Assembly (NCBI RefSeq): GCF_006716765.1
Contig: NZ_VFPO01000001.1
Coordinates: 4,526,001 to 4,590,000 of the forward strand
Origin: Actinomadura hallensis
GTDB lineage: Bacteria > Actinomycetota > Actinomycetes > Streptosporangiales > Streptosporangiaceae
DNA: 64,000 bases
Direction: 5' to 3'
Part shown: one piece after another, positions 19,178 to 27,152 of the stretch
Position numbering within the stretch: position 1 is the first letter of the stretch
Layout of the letters: every line of letters starts with the position of its first letter
Notes under the pieces: model-generated
Databases searched by the model: none
The model's input: the letters and a program-made list of their open reading frames with translations, nothing else
Told to the model about the DNA's origin: nothing
Translations under genes and position numbers: made by a program

Positions 19178-19276
19178 CCCGCCGACGCTAAGCCCGGCCC
19201 GACTACCGGACAAGACCGTCACATCCGGTGCGCCCGTTCCGTCGGTGGTATGACCGAGTCGAACGAAGGGGACGGG

Positions 19277-20152
19277 ATGGACGAGCGCGACTTTCTGGCC
19301 GAGCGGTTCGAAGAGCACCGCACGCAGCTGAAGGCGGTCGCGTACCGGATGCTGGGGTCGCTCGCCGAGGCCGACGACGCCGTGCAGGAGGCGTGGCTGC
19401 GGCTCAGCCGCACCGGCGGCGACGGGATCGACAACCTCGGCGCCTGGCTGACGACGGTGGTGGGGCGCGTGTGCCTGGACATGCTGCGCTCGCGGACGTC
19501 GCGGCGGGAGTCGCCGTTCGAGGAGCGCCTCCCCGACCCCGTCGTGGGCCCGGCCACCGGCCCCGACCCCGAGCACGAGGCGCTTATCGCGGACTCGGTC
19601 GGCTTGGCGCTGATGGTCGTGCTCCAGTCCCTCACCCCCGCCGAGCGGCTGGCGTTCGTCTTGCACGACACGTTCGGGGTCCCGTTCGACGACATCGCGC
19701 GGATCGTGGGGCGGTCCCCCGCGGCGACCCGCCAGCTGGCCAGCCGCGCGCGCCGCCGGGTGCGCGGGACCGCGCCCGATCCCGAACGCGACCCCGTCCG
19801 CCAGCGGCAGGTCGTCGAGGCGTTCCAGGCCGCGGCCCGCGACGGGGACTTCGAGGCGCTCGTGTCCCTCCTCGACCCGGACGTGGTCCTGCGCATCGAC
19901 CCCGGCGCGGCGGCCGGCCTGACCGAGATCCGCGGCGCGGAGAAGGTGGCCGGTCAGGCGCTCAGGTTCCGGCAGGCGAGCGGCGAGACGCGCCCGGCGC
20001 TGGTCAACGGGACGGCCGGGCTGGTCGGCGTCCAGAACGGCCGCCCGAGGTCCGTGCTGTGCTTCACCGTCGCGGACGGCAGGATCACCGGGATCGACAT
20101 CCTCTCCGACCCGGCCCGCTTGCCCAGCCTGGACCTGACGGTCCTCGGCTGA
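19277..20152 (+). CDS. ECF sigma factor with SnoaL-like C-terminal domain (ECF41/SigJ type)
   Basis: 291 aa from ATG 19277, chosen because AAGGGG precedes it; an in-frame ATG at 19250 is the alternative. Region 2 spans about 12-75 (YRMLGSLAEADDAVQEAWLR) and region 4 about 108-160 (TPAERLAFVLHDTFGVPF). A SnoaL/NTF2-like domain follows from about 175 to the end. The fused tail replaces a separate anti-sigma factor in ECF41-type proteins. The end reads SDPARL, resembling the NPDKL box, but the usual DGGGK linker motif is not seen. The usual carboxymuconolactone-decarboxylase partner is absent; an SCO6745-like gene is divergent instead. Confidence 0.85.
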   Translation: MDERDFLAERFEEHRTQLKAVAYRMLGSLAEADDAVQEAWLRLSRTGGDGIDNLGAWLTTVVGRVCLDMLRSRTSRRESPFEERLPDPVVGPATGPDPEHEALIADSVGLALMVVLQSLTPAERLAFVLHDTFGVPFDDIARIVGRSPAATRQLASRARRRVRGTAPDPERDPVRQRQVVEAFQAAARDGDFEALVSLLDPDVVLRIDPGAAAGLTEIRGAEKVAGQALRFRQASGETRPALVNGTAGLVGVQNGRPRSVLCFTVADGRITGIDILSDPARLPSLDLTVLG

Positions 20153-20689
20153 TCAGGAGACGTCCGCGGGAATGGCGGCCGGCCTGGACATGGCCTTCAG
20201 CGCCTCCAGGACCGGCTCGGGCGGGGCCGCGTACACGGTCGGGCGGACCGGGTCGCCGGGGAAGGCGAGACAGTTCTCCGACGGCGAGAACCGGACGTCG
20301 ATGCCCGGCTTGTTGCCGCGCGGGTCGAGGTAGACCCAGCGGTCGTCGATCAGAGCGGCGGTCAGGCCGTGCAGGATGCCCGAGGACTCCTGGTAGCACA
20401 GGCCCGCCTGGATGCCGCCCGCGCGCAGCAGGGCGACATAGGCGTGGGACTTGGCGTAGCAGAGGCCGGTGCGCTGCTCGAGGACGTCGGAGGCCCGCCA
20501 GGGCACGCGGGAGTCACCGGCGTCCATGGAGTGGGCCACCTGGTCGCGGACGTGGTCGAAGGCCGCGCGCGCGTAGGCGATGTCGTCGCCGGTGCGCAGC
20601 TCCGAGGCGATCGACTGGACGAGCGGGTGCTCGATGTCGATCGCCTCGGACGCGGCGAGGTAGTCCCAGGGTTCGGCGGCGAACTCCAT
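20153..20689 (-). CDS. Transglutaminase-like cysteine protease-fold protein
   Basis: 178 aa. The catalytic triad of the transglutaminase-like superfamily is visible: Cys77 in RTGLCYAKSHAY, His107 in GILHGLTA and Asp122 in VYLDPRGN. There is no signal peptide, so it is probably cytoplasmic. Its ATG overlaps the dapB stop by one base (TGATG), so it is coupled to dapB, but a role in lysine synthesis is not implied. It could act as a protease, amidase or crosslinker. The gene ends exactly where the convergent sigma factor gene ends. Confidence 0.8.
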   Translation of the reverse strand: MEFAAEPWDYLAASEAIDIEHPLVQSIASELRTGDDIAYARAAFDHVRDQVAHSMDAGDSRVPWRASDVLEQRTGLCYAKSHAYVALLRAGGIQAGLCYQESSGILHGLTAALIDDRWVYLDPRGNKPGIDVRFSPSENCLAFPGDPVRPTVYAAPPEPVLEALKAMSRPAAIPADVS

Positions 20690-21426
20690 CACAGGCCGAG
20701 GAGGGTCTCGATGCCGATGGTCAGCCGGTCGAGCTCCGGTACCTTGCGGACGGCCAGGAGCACGCCCGGCATGAACGACTCGCGGTCCATCGCGTCGTGC
20801 CGGATCGTGAAGATCTCGCCATGCCCGCCGAGGACGACCTCCTGGTGCGCGATGGCGCCGGAGAGGCGGACGGCGTGCACGCGGACCCCGTCCACGTCGG
20901 CGCCGCGGGCGCCCTCCACCTCGGTCGTGGTGGCGTCCGGCGACGGGGCCGCGCCCGCCTCGGCGCGCGCGGCGGCGACCAGTTCGGCGGTGCGGTAGGC
21001 GGTGCCGGACGGCGCGTCCACCTTCTTCGGGTGGTGCGTCTCGATGATCTCGACGGACTCGAAGAACGGCGCCGCCTTCTGCGCGAAGTGCATCATCAGC
21101 ACCGCGCCGATGCCGAAGTTGGGGGCGATGAGGACGTTGCCCGCCGAGTCGTCGGTCAGCCAGGAGCGGACCGTGTCGACGCGGGACGGGTCGAAGCCGG
21201 AGGTGCCGACCACGACGTGCAGGCCGCGCTCGACGCACCACTTGATGTTGTCCATCACGACGCCGGGGTGGGTGAAGTCGACGACGACCTCCGCGGCGGT
21301 CAGCGCCTCGAACGAGTCGCCCTGGTCGACGGCGGCGACGAGCTCCATGTCGTCCGCCGACCGCACCGCGCGGCACACCTCGGAGCCCATGCGGCCCCGT
21401 GCCCCCAGCACCCCGACTTTGATCAC
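20689..21426 (-). CDS. dapB: 4-hydroxy-tetrahydrodipicolinate reductase
   Basis: 245 aa NAD(P)H-dependent reductase, the second step of the diaminopimelate branch. The nucleotide loop is GVLGARGRMG (5-14). The substrate motif ETHHPKKVDAPSGT spans about 129-142, with the catalytic His132 and Lys135. The GTG start at 21426 follows GGGAGGGG. It is one base overlapped with the transglutaminase-like gene and 39 bases after azoR. Its usual neighbour dapA lies at 9.2-10.2 kb. Confidence 0.95.
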   Translation of the reverse strand: MIKVGVLGARGRMGSEVCRAVRSADDMELVAAVDQGDSFEALTAAEVVVDFTHPGVVMDNIKWCVERGLHVVVGTSGFDPSRVDTVRSWLTDDSAGNVLIAPNFGIGAVLMMHFAQKAAPFFESVEIIETHHPKKVDAPSGTAYRTAELVAAARAEAGAAPSPDATTTEVEGARGADVDGVRVHAVRLSGAIAHQEVVLGGHGEIFTIRHDAMDRESFMPGVLLAVRKVPELDRLTIGIETLLGL

Positions 21427-21465
21427 GTGTTCCCCTCCCGGCCGTTCCTGCGCCAGAGCCTATCG

Positions 21466-22089
21466 TCAGAAGCGCTTGCCCAGTTCCCGCGCCTCGGCGT
21501 GCGCCGCGCGGCGTCCGGTCTCGGCGTCGGCGGTGGCGAGGTTCGGGCGGAACTCGATGGTGCGGACGTCGGTGATCCCGGTCCAGCGCAGCCAGCCCTC
21601 CAGGAACGGGGCCTGGTGGTCGGACCCGAACGCCGGCGGGCGGCCGTCCCCGTACACGGCGCTGGTGTAGACGACGGCGGCCTTCTTGCCGCGCAGGAGA
21701 CCCGTGTACCCGCGTTCGGGATCGAAGGAGAACACCCAGCCGGGCTGGGACACGACGTCGATGAACTGCTTGAGGACGTACGGGACGCCGGAGTTCCACA
21801 TCGGGACGCTGAACAGGTAGCGGTCGTAGGAGTCGAAGCGGTCGAAGACCCGCCGGGCGGCCCGCCACGCGGCGGCCTGGGGCCCGGCGGGCTCACCGCC
21901 GGCGAAGACGGTCATCTTCGCGCCGACCCCGGCGGGGCCGAACGCGGGGAGGCTTCCGTCCCACAGGTCGAAGTGGTCGACGACGTCGCCGTGGGTCTCG
22001 CGGTAGGCGTCGGCGAAGGTCGCGGCGATCGCCAGGGACTCCGACTCGGCGCCCCGGGGGGACGCGGAGATGTGCAGCAGCCGGGACAT
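21466..22089 (-). CDS. azoR: FMN-dependent NADH-azoreductase
   Basis: 207 aa flavodoxin-fold quinone/azo reductase. HISASPRGAESESLAIA is the phosphate loop for FMN, and PMWNSGVPYVLKQFID is the family's core motif. The role is two-electron reduction of quinones and azo dyes, in practice quinone or electrophile defence. Two near-identical palindromes (22114-22127 and 22148-22161) lie between its ATG and the next gene upstream, so an unlinked repressor probably controls it. It sits upstream of dapB on the same strand but likely forms its own unit because of these operators. Confidence 0.88.
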   Translation of the reverse strand: MSRLLHISASPRGAESESLAIAATFADAYRETHGDVVDHFDLWDGSLPAFGPAGVGAKMTVFAGGEPAGPQAAAWRAARRVFDRFDSYDRYLFSVPMWNSGVPYVLKQFIDVVSQPGWVFSFDPERGYTGLLRGKKAAVVYTSAVYGDGRPPAFGSDHQAPFLEGWLRWTGITDVRTIEFRPNLATADAETGRRAAHAEARELGKRF

Positions 22090-22113
22090 GACGGTCCTCT
22101 CGACGAAGGCATG

Positions 22114-22161
22114 CGGACTACAGTCCGATTACTTCCCCGGAGATTAACGGACCTCAGTCCG
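22114..22161. promoter_or_regulatory. Twin palindromic operators upstream of azoR
   Basis: CGGACTACAGTCCG (22114-22127) and CGGACCTCAGTCCG (22148-22161) are both near-perfect palindromes, spaced 34 bases centre to centre. The second extends outward to TAAC...GTTA. They lie 25 bases ahead of the azoR ATG. No regulator gene is adjacent. Confidence 0.7.
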
Positions 22162-22173
22162 GTTATCAAGCGG

Positions 22174-22548
22174 CTAGTCGTCGTCCGAGACGAACAGGTT
22201 GAGCAGCCAGCTGACGACGCCGATGATGATCGCGCCCCAGAACGCGGGCCAGAACCACTCGACGTGGAACGGCAGGTCGAGTTCCCCGGCCAGCCAGCTC
22301 GTCAGGACGAGCAGCGCCGCGTTCACCACCAGGGCGAACAGTCCGAGGGTCAGGATGTAGAACGCGCACCCCAGCACCTTGATGATCGGCTTGAGCACGG
22401 CGTTGACGACGCCGAAGATGGCGGCGACCGCGAGCAGCGTCAGCACCCGCTCGGTGGTGGTCCCGGCGGTCAGCTCGATGCCGTCCAGGAGCATCTCGGC
22501 CACCCACAGGGCGACCGCCGAAATGACGAGCCTGATAAGGATCTTCAT
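22174..22548 (-). CDS. YvlD/phage-holin-4-family membrane protein
   Basis: 124 aa from ATG 22548; an in-frame GTG at 22572 is an alternative. There are four hydrophobic segments (about 4-22, 36-55, 63-87 and 98-118) with FGVVNAVLKPIIKVLGC between spans two and three, the block typical of the YvlD superfamily. Despite the holin label, these are chromosomal membrane proteins of unknown function linked to envelope stress in Firmicutes. There is no phage context here. It lies between azoR and the M16 peptidase gene. Confidence 0.8.
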   Translation of the reverse strand: MKILIRLVISAVALWVAEMLLDGIELTAGTTTERVLTLLAVAAIFGVVNAVLKPIIKVLGCAFYILTLGLFALVVNAALLVLTSWLAGELDLPFHVEWFWPAFWGAIIIGVVSWLLNLFVSDDD

Positions 22549-22663
22549 CCCCCGGAACCTACCCGCCCCCACAGCCCCCCGGCGAGCCGAAGCGATGCAG
22601 CGATCGCGCGCAGAGCCCGCCGAAGGGAGGGCCCCCAGGGCCCGACCGCCAAGGGCACTGCAG

Positions 22664-23962
22664 TCAAAACCTCCCGATCATGGTGAGGGCTTGGGGGGCG
22701 GTGAGGACGTCTTGGGCGATGGCGCGGACGTCGTCGAGGGTGACGGCGTCGATGCGGGCCAGGACTTCGTCGACGGGGAGGAGCGTCTCGTACACGAGTT
22801 CGCTTTTGCCGATGCGGCTCATGCGGGAGCCGGTGTCTTCGAGGCCGAGGACCATCGCGCCGCGGAGCTGGCCTTTTCCGCGTTCGAGTTCTTCGTCGGT
22901 GAGGCCTTCGTCGGCGGCTCGGGCGATCTCGTCGCGGCAGATCGTGAGGACTTCGTCGGCTTTGGCGTGCTGGCAGCCGGCGTAGACGCCGAAGATGCCG
23001 GAGTCCGCGTATTGGGCGGTGTAGCTGTAGACGGAGTAGGCGAGGCCGCGTTTTTCGCGGATCTCCTGGAAGAGGCGGGACGACATGCCGCCGCCGAGCG
23101 CGGCGTTGAGCACGCCGAGCGCGAAGCGGCGTTCGTCGGTGCGGGACACTCCGGCGCCGCCGAGGATGATGTGGGTCTGCTCGGTGTCCTTCTCGATCAC
23201 CACGGTGCGCGGGTCGACAGGGGCGGGTTCGCCGTCCACCCGGGGCGGTGCGGGGGCGGCGTCCCCGGTGAGGCGTCCTTCGAAGGCGCGGGACACGAGG
23301 CGGACGACCTCGTCGTGGTCGACGCCGCCCGCGGCCGACACCACGAGGTTCGGCGGGGTGTAGTGCTCCCGGTAGTAGGCGTGGATCCGGTCGCGGGACA
23401 GCGCGTTGATCGACTCTTCGGTGCCGAGGATGGGGCGGCCCAGCGGGGTGTCGCCGTACAGCGCGGCGGCGAACTCGTCGTGGATCAGGTCGCCGGGGTC
23501 GTCGTCGCGCATGTGGATCTCTTCGAGGATCACGCCGCGTTCGGCCTCGACGTCCTCGGGGCGGTTCACCGAGTCGACGACCATGTCGGACACCACGTCG
23601 ATGGCGAGGGGCAGGTCGGTGTCCAGGACCCGCGCGTAGTAGCAGGTGTACTCCTTGGCGGTGAACGCGTTGAGGTCGCCGCCGACGGCGTCGATCGCCG
23701 CGGAGATGTCCAGGGCGGTCCGGCGCCGCGTGCCCTTGAACAGGACGTGCTCCAGGTAGTGGCTCGCTCCGGCGTCGGCGGGCGCCTCGTCGCGGGAGCC
23801 GACCGCCGACCAGATGCCGAAGGCGGCGGACCGCACCGCCGGCATCGACTCGGTGATGATCCGCAGTCCGCCGGGGAGGACGGTGCGGCGCACCGTGCCG
23901 CCGCCGTCGGTGTGGATCGTGGTGGTGGTGCCGGGCTCCTGCGCCCTCGCCGGCAGGGTCAC
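22664..23962 (-). CDS. M16-family zinc metallopeptidase (processing-peptidase type)
   Basis: 432 aa. The inverted zinc motif HYLEH has H68, E71 and H72, and the third ligand lies in the ERGVILEEI block near 145. Both halves of the M16 fold are present, the second without a motif. It follows pnp as in most actinomycetes and many other bacteria. It is predicted cytoplasmic with no signal peptide; physiological substrates are unknown. The start is GTG 23962. A strong palindromic hairpin between pnp and this gene suggests that readthrough is limited and that it may have its own promoter. Confidence 0.9.
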   Translation of the reverse strand: MTLPARAQEPGTTTTIHTDGGGTVRRTVLPGGLRIITESMPAVRSAAFGIWSAVGSRDEAPADAGASHYLEHVLFKGTRRRTALDISAAIDAVGGDLNAFTAKEYTCYYARVLDTDLPLAIDVVSDMVVDSVNRPEDVEAERGVILEEIHMRDDDPGDLIHDEFAAALYGDTPLGRPILGTEESINALSRDRIHAYYREHYTPPNLVVSAAGGVDHDEVVRLVSRAFEGRLTGDAAPAPPRVDGEPAPVDPRTVVIEKDTEQTHIILGGAGVSRTDERRFALGVLNAALGGGMSSRLFQEIREKRGLAYSVYSYTAQYADSGIFGVYAGCQHAKADEVLTICRDEIARAADEGLTDEELERGKGQLRGAMVLGLEDTGSRMSRIGKSELVYETLLPVDEVLARIDAVTLDDVRAIAQDVLTAPQALTMIGRF

Positions 23963-23994
23963 GCGTCGCTCGCCTTCGGTCGGTGGAGAACGGT

Positions 23995-24026
23995 CCGGCC
24001 GGGCACCCCGCGGGGTGCCCGGCCGG
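23995..24026 (-). terminator. 15-bp perfect stem between pnp and the M16 gene
   Basis: Arms 23995-24009 and 24012-24026 are exact complements, including GGGCACCCC / GGGGTGCCC, with a minimal loop. The hairpin lies 13 bases past the pnp stop. No U-tract follows on the minus strand; it may act as a terminator or 3'-end protector. Confidence 0.6.
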
Positions 24027-24039
24027 TCACGGGGACGGG

Positions 24040-26385
24040 TCAGGAGTTGCGCTGACCGGCGTCGTCGCCGCCGCGGCGGGTGCGGCGGCGGCGCGGGCGG
24101 CGCTCACCGTCGTCGCGGCGCTCCCGGGACTCGCCGGTGTCGCCGCCGGAGGACTCGGAGGCGCCGTCGCCGGAGTCGCCGCCGCCGTTCTGGGCCTCCT
24201 TCTCGATGACCTCGACCGGCACCAGCGACAGCTTGCCGCGCTGGTCGATCTCGGTCACCTCGACCTGGATCTTCTCGCCGACGCTCATGACGTCCTCGAC
24301 GTTCTCGATCCGGGCGCCGCCGTGCAGCTTGCGGATCTGCGAGACGTGGAGCAGGCCGTCCTTGCCGGGCAGCAGCGACACGAACGCGCCGAAGGTGGTG
24401 GTCTTGACGACGGTGCCGAGGAACCGCTCGCCGACCTCCGGCATGTGCGGGTTGGCGATCGCGTTGATCGCCTGCCGCGCGGCCTCGGCGGACGGGCCGT
24501 CGGTGGCCCCGACGTAGATGGTGCCGTCGTCCTCGATCGTGATGTCGGCGCCGGTGTCGTCCTGGATCGAGTTGATCATCTTGCCCTTGGGGCCGATGAC
24601 CTCGCCGATCTTGTCGACCGGGACCTTGATCGTGATGATCCGCGGCGCGTGCGGGCTCATCTCGGCGGGCGCCTCGATGGCCTCCTGCATGACGTCCAGG
24701 ATCGCCAGGCGGGCGCTCTTGGCCTGCTTCAGCGCGGAGGACAGCACCGACGCCGGGATGCCGTCGAGCTTGGTGTCCAGCTGCAGGGCCGTGATCAGGT
24801 CGCGGGTGCCGGCGACCTTGAAGTCCATGTCGCCGAACGCGTCCTCGGCGCCGAGGATGTCGGTGAGGGTGACGTACTGGTCGCCCTCCTTGATCAGGCC
24901 CATGGCGATGCCCGCCACCATCTGCTTGAGCGGGACGCCCGCGTCGAGCAGCGACATGGTGGACGCGCAGACCGACCCCATCGAGGTGGACCCGTTGGAG
25001 CCGAGGGCCTCCGACACCTGCCGGATCGCGTACGGGAACTCCTCGCGGCTCGGCAGCACCGGCAGCAGCGCGCGCTCGGCGAGCGCGCCGTGCCCGATCT
25101 CGCGGCGCTTGGGCGAGCCGACGCGGCCGGTCTCCCCGGTGGAGTACGGCGGGAAGTTGTAGTTGTGCATGTAGCGCTTGGTGCGCTCGGGGTTCAGCGT
25201 GTCGATCATCTGCTCCATGCGGAGCATGTTGAGCGTGGTCACGCCGAGGATCTGGGTCTCGCCGCGCTCGAACAGCGCCGAGCCGTGCACGCGCGGGACG
25301 ACGTGCGCCTCGGCGGTCAGCTGGCGGATGTCCTTCGGGCCGCGGCCGTCGATGCGGACCCCGTCGCGGACGATCCGCTCGCGGACGAGCCTCTTGGTGA
25401 GGGCGCGGTAGGCGGCGGAGATCTCCTTCTCCCGCCCCTCGAACGTCTCGGCGAGCCGCTCGGCGACGTCGGCCTTGATCTCCTCGAGCCGGTTCTCGCG
25501 CTCCTGCTTGCCGGAGATCGTCAGCGCCTGCGCCAGCTCGTCGGCGGCGGCGTCGGTGACGGCCTCGAGCACGTCGTCCTCGTAGTCGAGGAAGATCGGG
25601 TACTCGGCGGTCTCCTTGGCGGCGACGGCGGCGAGGTCGTTCTGCGCCTTGCACAGGACCTTGATGAACGGCTTGGCCGCCTCCAGGCCCTCGGCGACGC
25701 GCTCCTCGGTCGGGGCGGTCGCGCCCTCGCCGACGAGCCGCAGGGTGTCGCGGGTGGACTCGGCCTCGACCATCATGATCGCGACGTCGCCGTCCTCGAG
25801 GACGCGGCCGGCGACCACCATGTCGAAGGTGGCCCGCTCCAGCTCGCTGTGGGTCGGGAAGCCGATCCACTGGCCGTCGATCAGCGCGACGCGGACGCCG
25901 CCGATCGGGCCGGAGAACGGCAGCCCGGCGAGCTGCGTGGACATCGAGGCGGCGTTGATCGCCACGACGTCGTACAGGTGGTCGGGGTGCAGCGCCAGGA
26001 TCGTCTCGACGATCTGGATCTCGTTGCGCAGCCCCTTGGTGAACGACGGGCGCAGCGGCCGGTCGATCAGCCGGCAGGTGAGGATCGCGTCCTCGGACGG
26101 GCGGCCCTCGCGGCGGAAGAACGAACCGGGGATGCGCCCGGCGGCGTACATCCGCTCCTCGACGTCCACGGTCAGGGGGAAGAAGTCCAGGTTCTCCTTG
26201 GGCTTCTTGGACGCGGTCGTCGCCGACAGCACCATCGTGTCGTCGTCGAGGTAGGCCACGGCGGAGCCGGCGGCCTGGCGGGCCAGCCGGCCCGTCTCGA
26301 AGCGGATCCTGCGGGTGCCGAACGCGCCGTTGTCGATGACGGCCTCGGTGCTCTGCGCACCGTCGATACGTACGGCTTCAGTCAC
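24040..26385 (-). CDS. pnp: Polyribonucleotide nucleotidyltransferase (PNPase)
   Basis: 781 aa from GTG 26385, with a textbook AGGAGG six bases upstream; the frame is open further up but unsupported. Two RNase PH domains flank an alpha-helical domain. The KH domain (IGPKGKMINSIQDDTGA) and the S1 domain (GTVVKTTTFGAFV) follow. A C-terminal tail rich in Gly, Ser, Glu and Arg ends the chain. The enzyme degrades RNA phosphorolytically and can also polymerise. It lies downstream of rpsO, the conserved order; hairpins in the leader suggest RNase III-type processing, known for this locus in Streptomyces and E. coli. Confidence 0.95.
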   Translation of the reverse strand: MTEAVRIDGAQSTEAVIDNGAFGTRRIRFETGRLARQAAGSAVAYLDDDTMVLSATTASKKPKENLDFFPLTVDVEERMYAAGRIPGSFFRREGRPSEDAILTCRLIDRPLRPSFTKGLRNEIQIVETILALHPDHLYDVVAINAASMSTQLAGLPFSGPIGGVRVALIDGQWIGFPTHSELERATFDMVVAGRVLEDGDVAIMMVEAESTRDTLRLVGEGATAPTEERVAEGLEAAKPFIKVLCKAQNDLAAVAAKETAEYPIFLDYEDDVLEAVTDAAADELAQALTISGKQERENRLEEIKADVAERLAETFEGREKEISAAYRALTKRLVRERIVRDGVRIDGRGPKDIRQLTAEAHVVPRVHGSALFERGETQILGVTTLNMLRMEQMIDTLNPERTKRYMHNYNFPPYSTGETGRVGSPKRREIGHGALAERALLPVLPSREEFPYAIRQVSEALGSNGSTSMGSVCASTMSLLDAGVPLKQMVAGIAMGLIKEGDQYVTLTDILGAEDAFGDMDFKVAGTRDLITALQLDTKLDGIPASVLSSALKQAKSARLAILDVMQEAIEAPAEMSPHAPRIITIKVPVDKIGEVIGPKGKMINSIQDDTGADITIEDDGTIYVGATDGPSAEAARQAINAIANPHMPEVGERFLGTVVKTTTFGAFVSLLPGKDGLLHVSQIRKLHGGARIENVEDVMSVGEKIQVEVTEIDQRGKLSLVPVEVIEKEAQNGGGDSGDGASESSGGDTGESRERRDDGERRPRRRRTRRGGDDAGQRNS

Positions 26386-26611
26386 GGGAAACCTCCTAAG
26401 GGTTCCATTTCGGTCCTCGCGGCCGTTTCCCGTTGGCTTCATACGCTGCCGGTCTTCGATCGAAGCATCCGGATCGAGATCTCGCCGATGCGGCGGAGAA
26501 CGGATCCGGAAGCCACTACCGAGGACCGGCCCGCACCAGCGGTGTCCGCGAGGCTTGTGTCCAGTTTTCTGGGCCCCCGCGGTCTCGCGGCCGCGGCGGC
26601 CGGTGCGCCGG

Positions 26612-26632
26612 GGGGCCGGCCGGACCGGCCCC
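26612..26632 (-). other. GC hairpin in the rpsO-pnp spacer
   Basis: GGGGCCGG (26612-26619) pairs with CCGGCCCC (26625-26632) over five bases. It follows the rpsO terminator in the pnp leader and could be a processing or autoregulatory structure. The remaining pnp leader (26386-26611) has a CTTCGATCGAAG palindrome but no gene. Confidence 0.5.
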
Positions 26633-26646
26633 GCGGCATAAACGAA

Positions 26647-26672
26647 GGGAGTGGCCCCCGAGGGCCACTCCC
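26647..26672 (-). terminator. rpsO terminator
   Basis: GGGAGTGGCCC pairs perfectly with GGGCCACTCCC over a four-base loop, directly after the rpsO stop. On the minus strand it is followed by TTCGTTTAT, a U-rich tail. This is a convincing intrinsic terminator or attenuator in front of pnp. Confidence 0.8.
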
Positions 26673-26679
26673 CCACCGT

Positions 26680-26949
26680 CTAGCGGCGCAGGCCGAGACG
26701 CTCGATCAGCTGCCGGTAGCGGTTGATGTCCTTGTTGGCGAGGTACTTCAGGAGCCGGCGACGACGGCCGACCAGCAGCAGGAGGCCGCGGCGGCTGTGG
26801 TGGTCGTGCTTGTGCTCCTTCAGGTGCTCGGTCAGATCGTTGATGCGGCGCGTCAGCAGCGCGACCTGGACCTCCGGCGATCCGGTGTCACCCTCACTGG
26901 TCGCGTACTCGGCAATGATCTTGTTCTTGGTGGCGGTGTCGAGCGACAC
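26680..26949 (-). CDS. rpsO: 30S ribosomal protein S15
   Basis: 89 aa, the standard length. DTGSPEVQVALLTRRI, HLKEHKHDHHSRRGL and LLKYLANKDINRY are the universal S15 blocks. S15 binds the central domain of 16S rRNA. The start is GTG 26949 behind GAAGGAG. It is followed by a good intrinsic terminator and then pnp. Confidence 0.98.
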   Translation of the reverse strand: MSLDTATKNKIIAEYATSEGDTGSPEVQVALLTRRINDLTEHLKEHKHDHHSRRGLLLLVGRRRRLLKYLANKDINRYRQLIERLGLRR

Positions 26950-27152
26950 GTGGCTCCTTCGATGAAATCGTCACCCGCAGATCCGGGACCCGGCGGGCGT
27001 GCCGGTCCGCATGGTGCGTGTTGAGAGGTGGCGGGCCGCATGAGGGTGCAGCCAGCCGCGCCGGGACCCTCCCCGGCGACTCTTCACCGTACCACGTCGT
27101 GTCGGCTGCCAGCCGTCTCGCGTCGGCGGCCCCGCGCCCGGCGGACCGGGCG

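Noticed and set aside
22174..22548. Prophage remnant suggested by the holin-family name
   Set aside because: YvlD proteins are chromosomal; no phage gene, integrase or att site is near.
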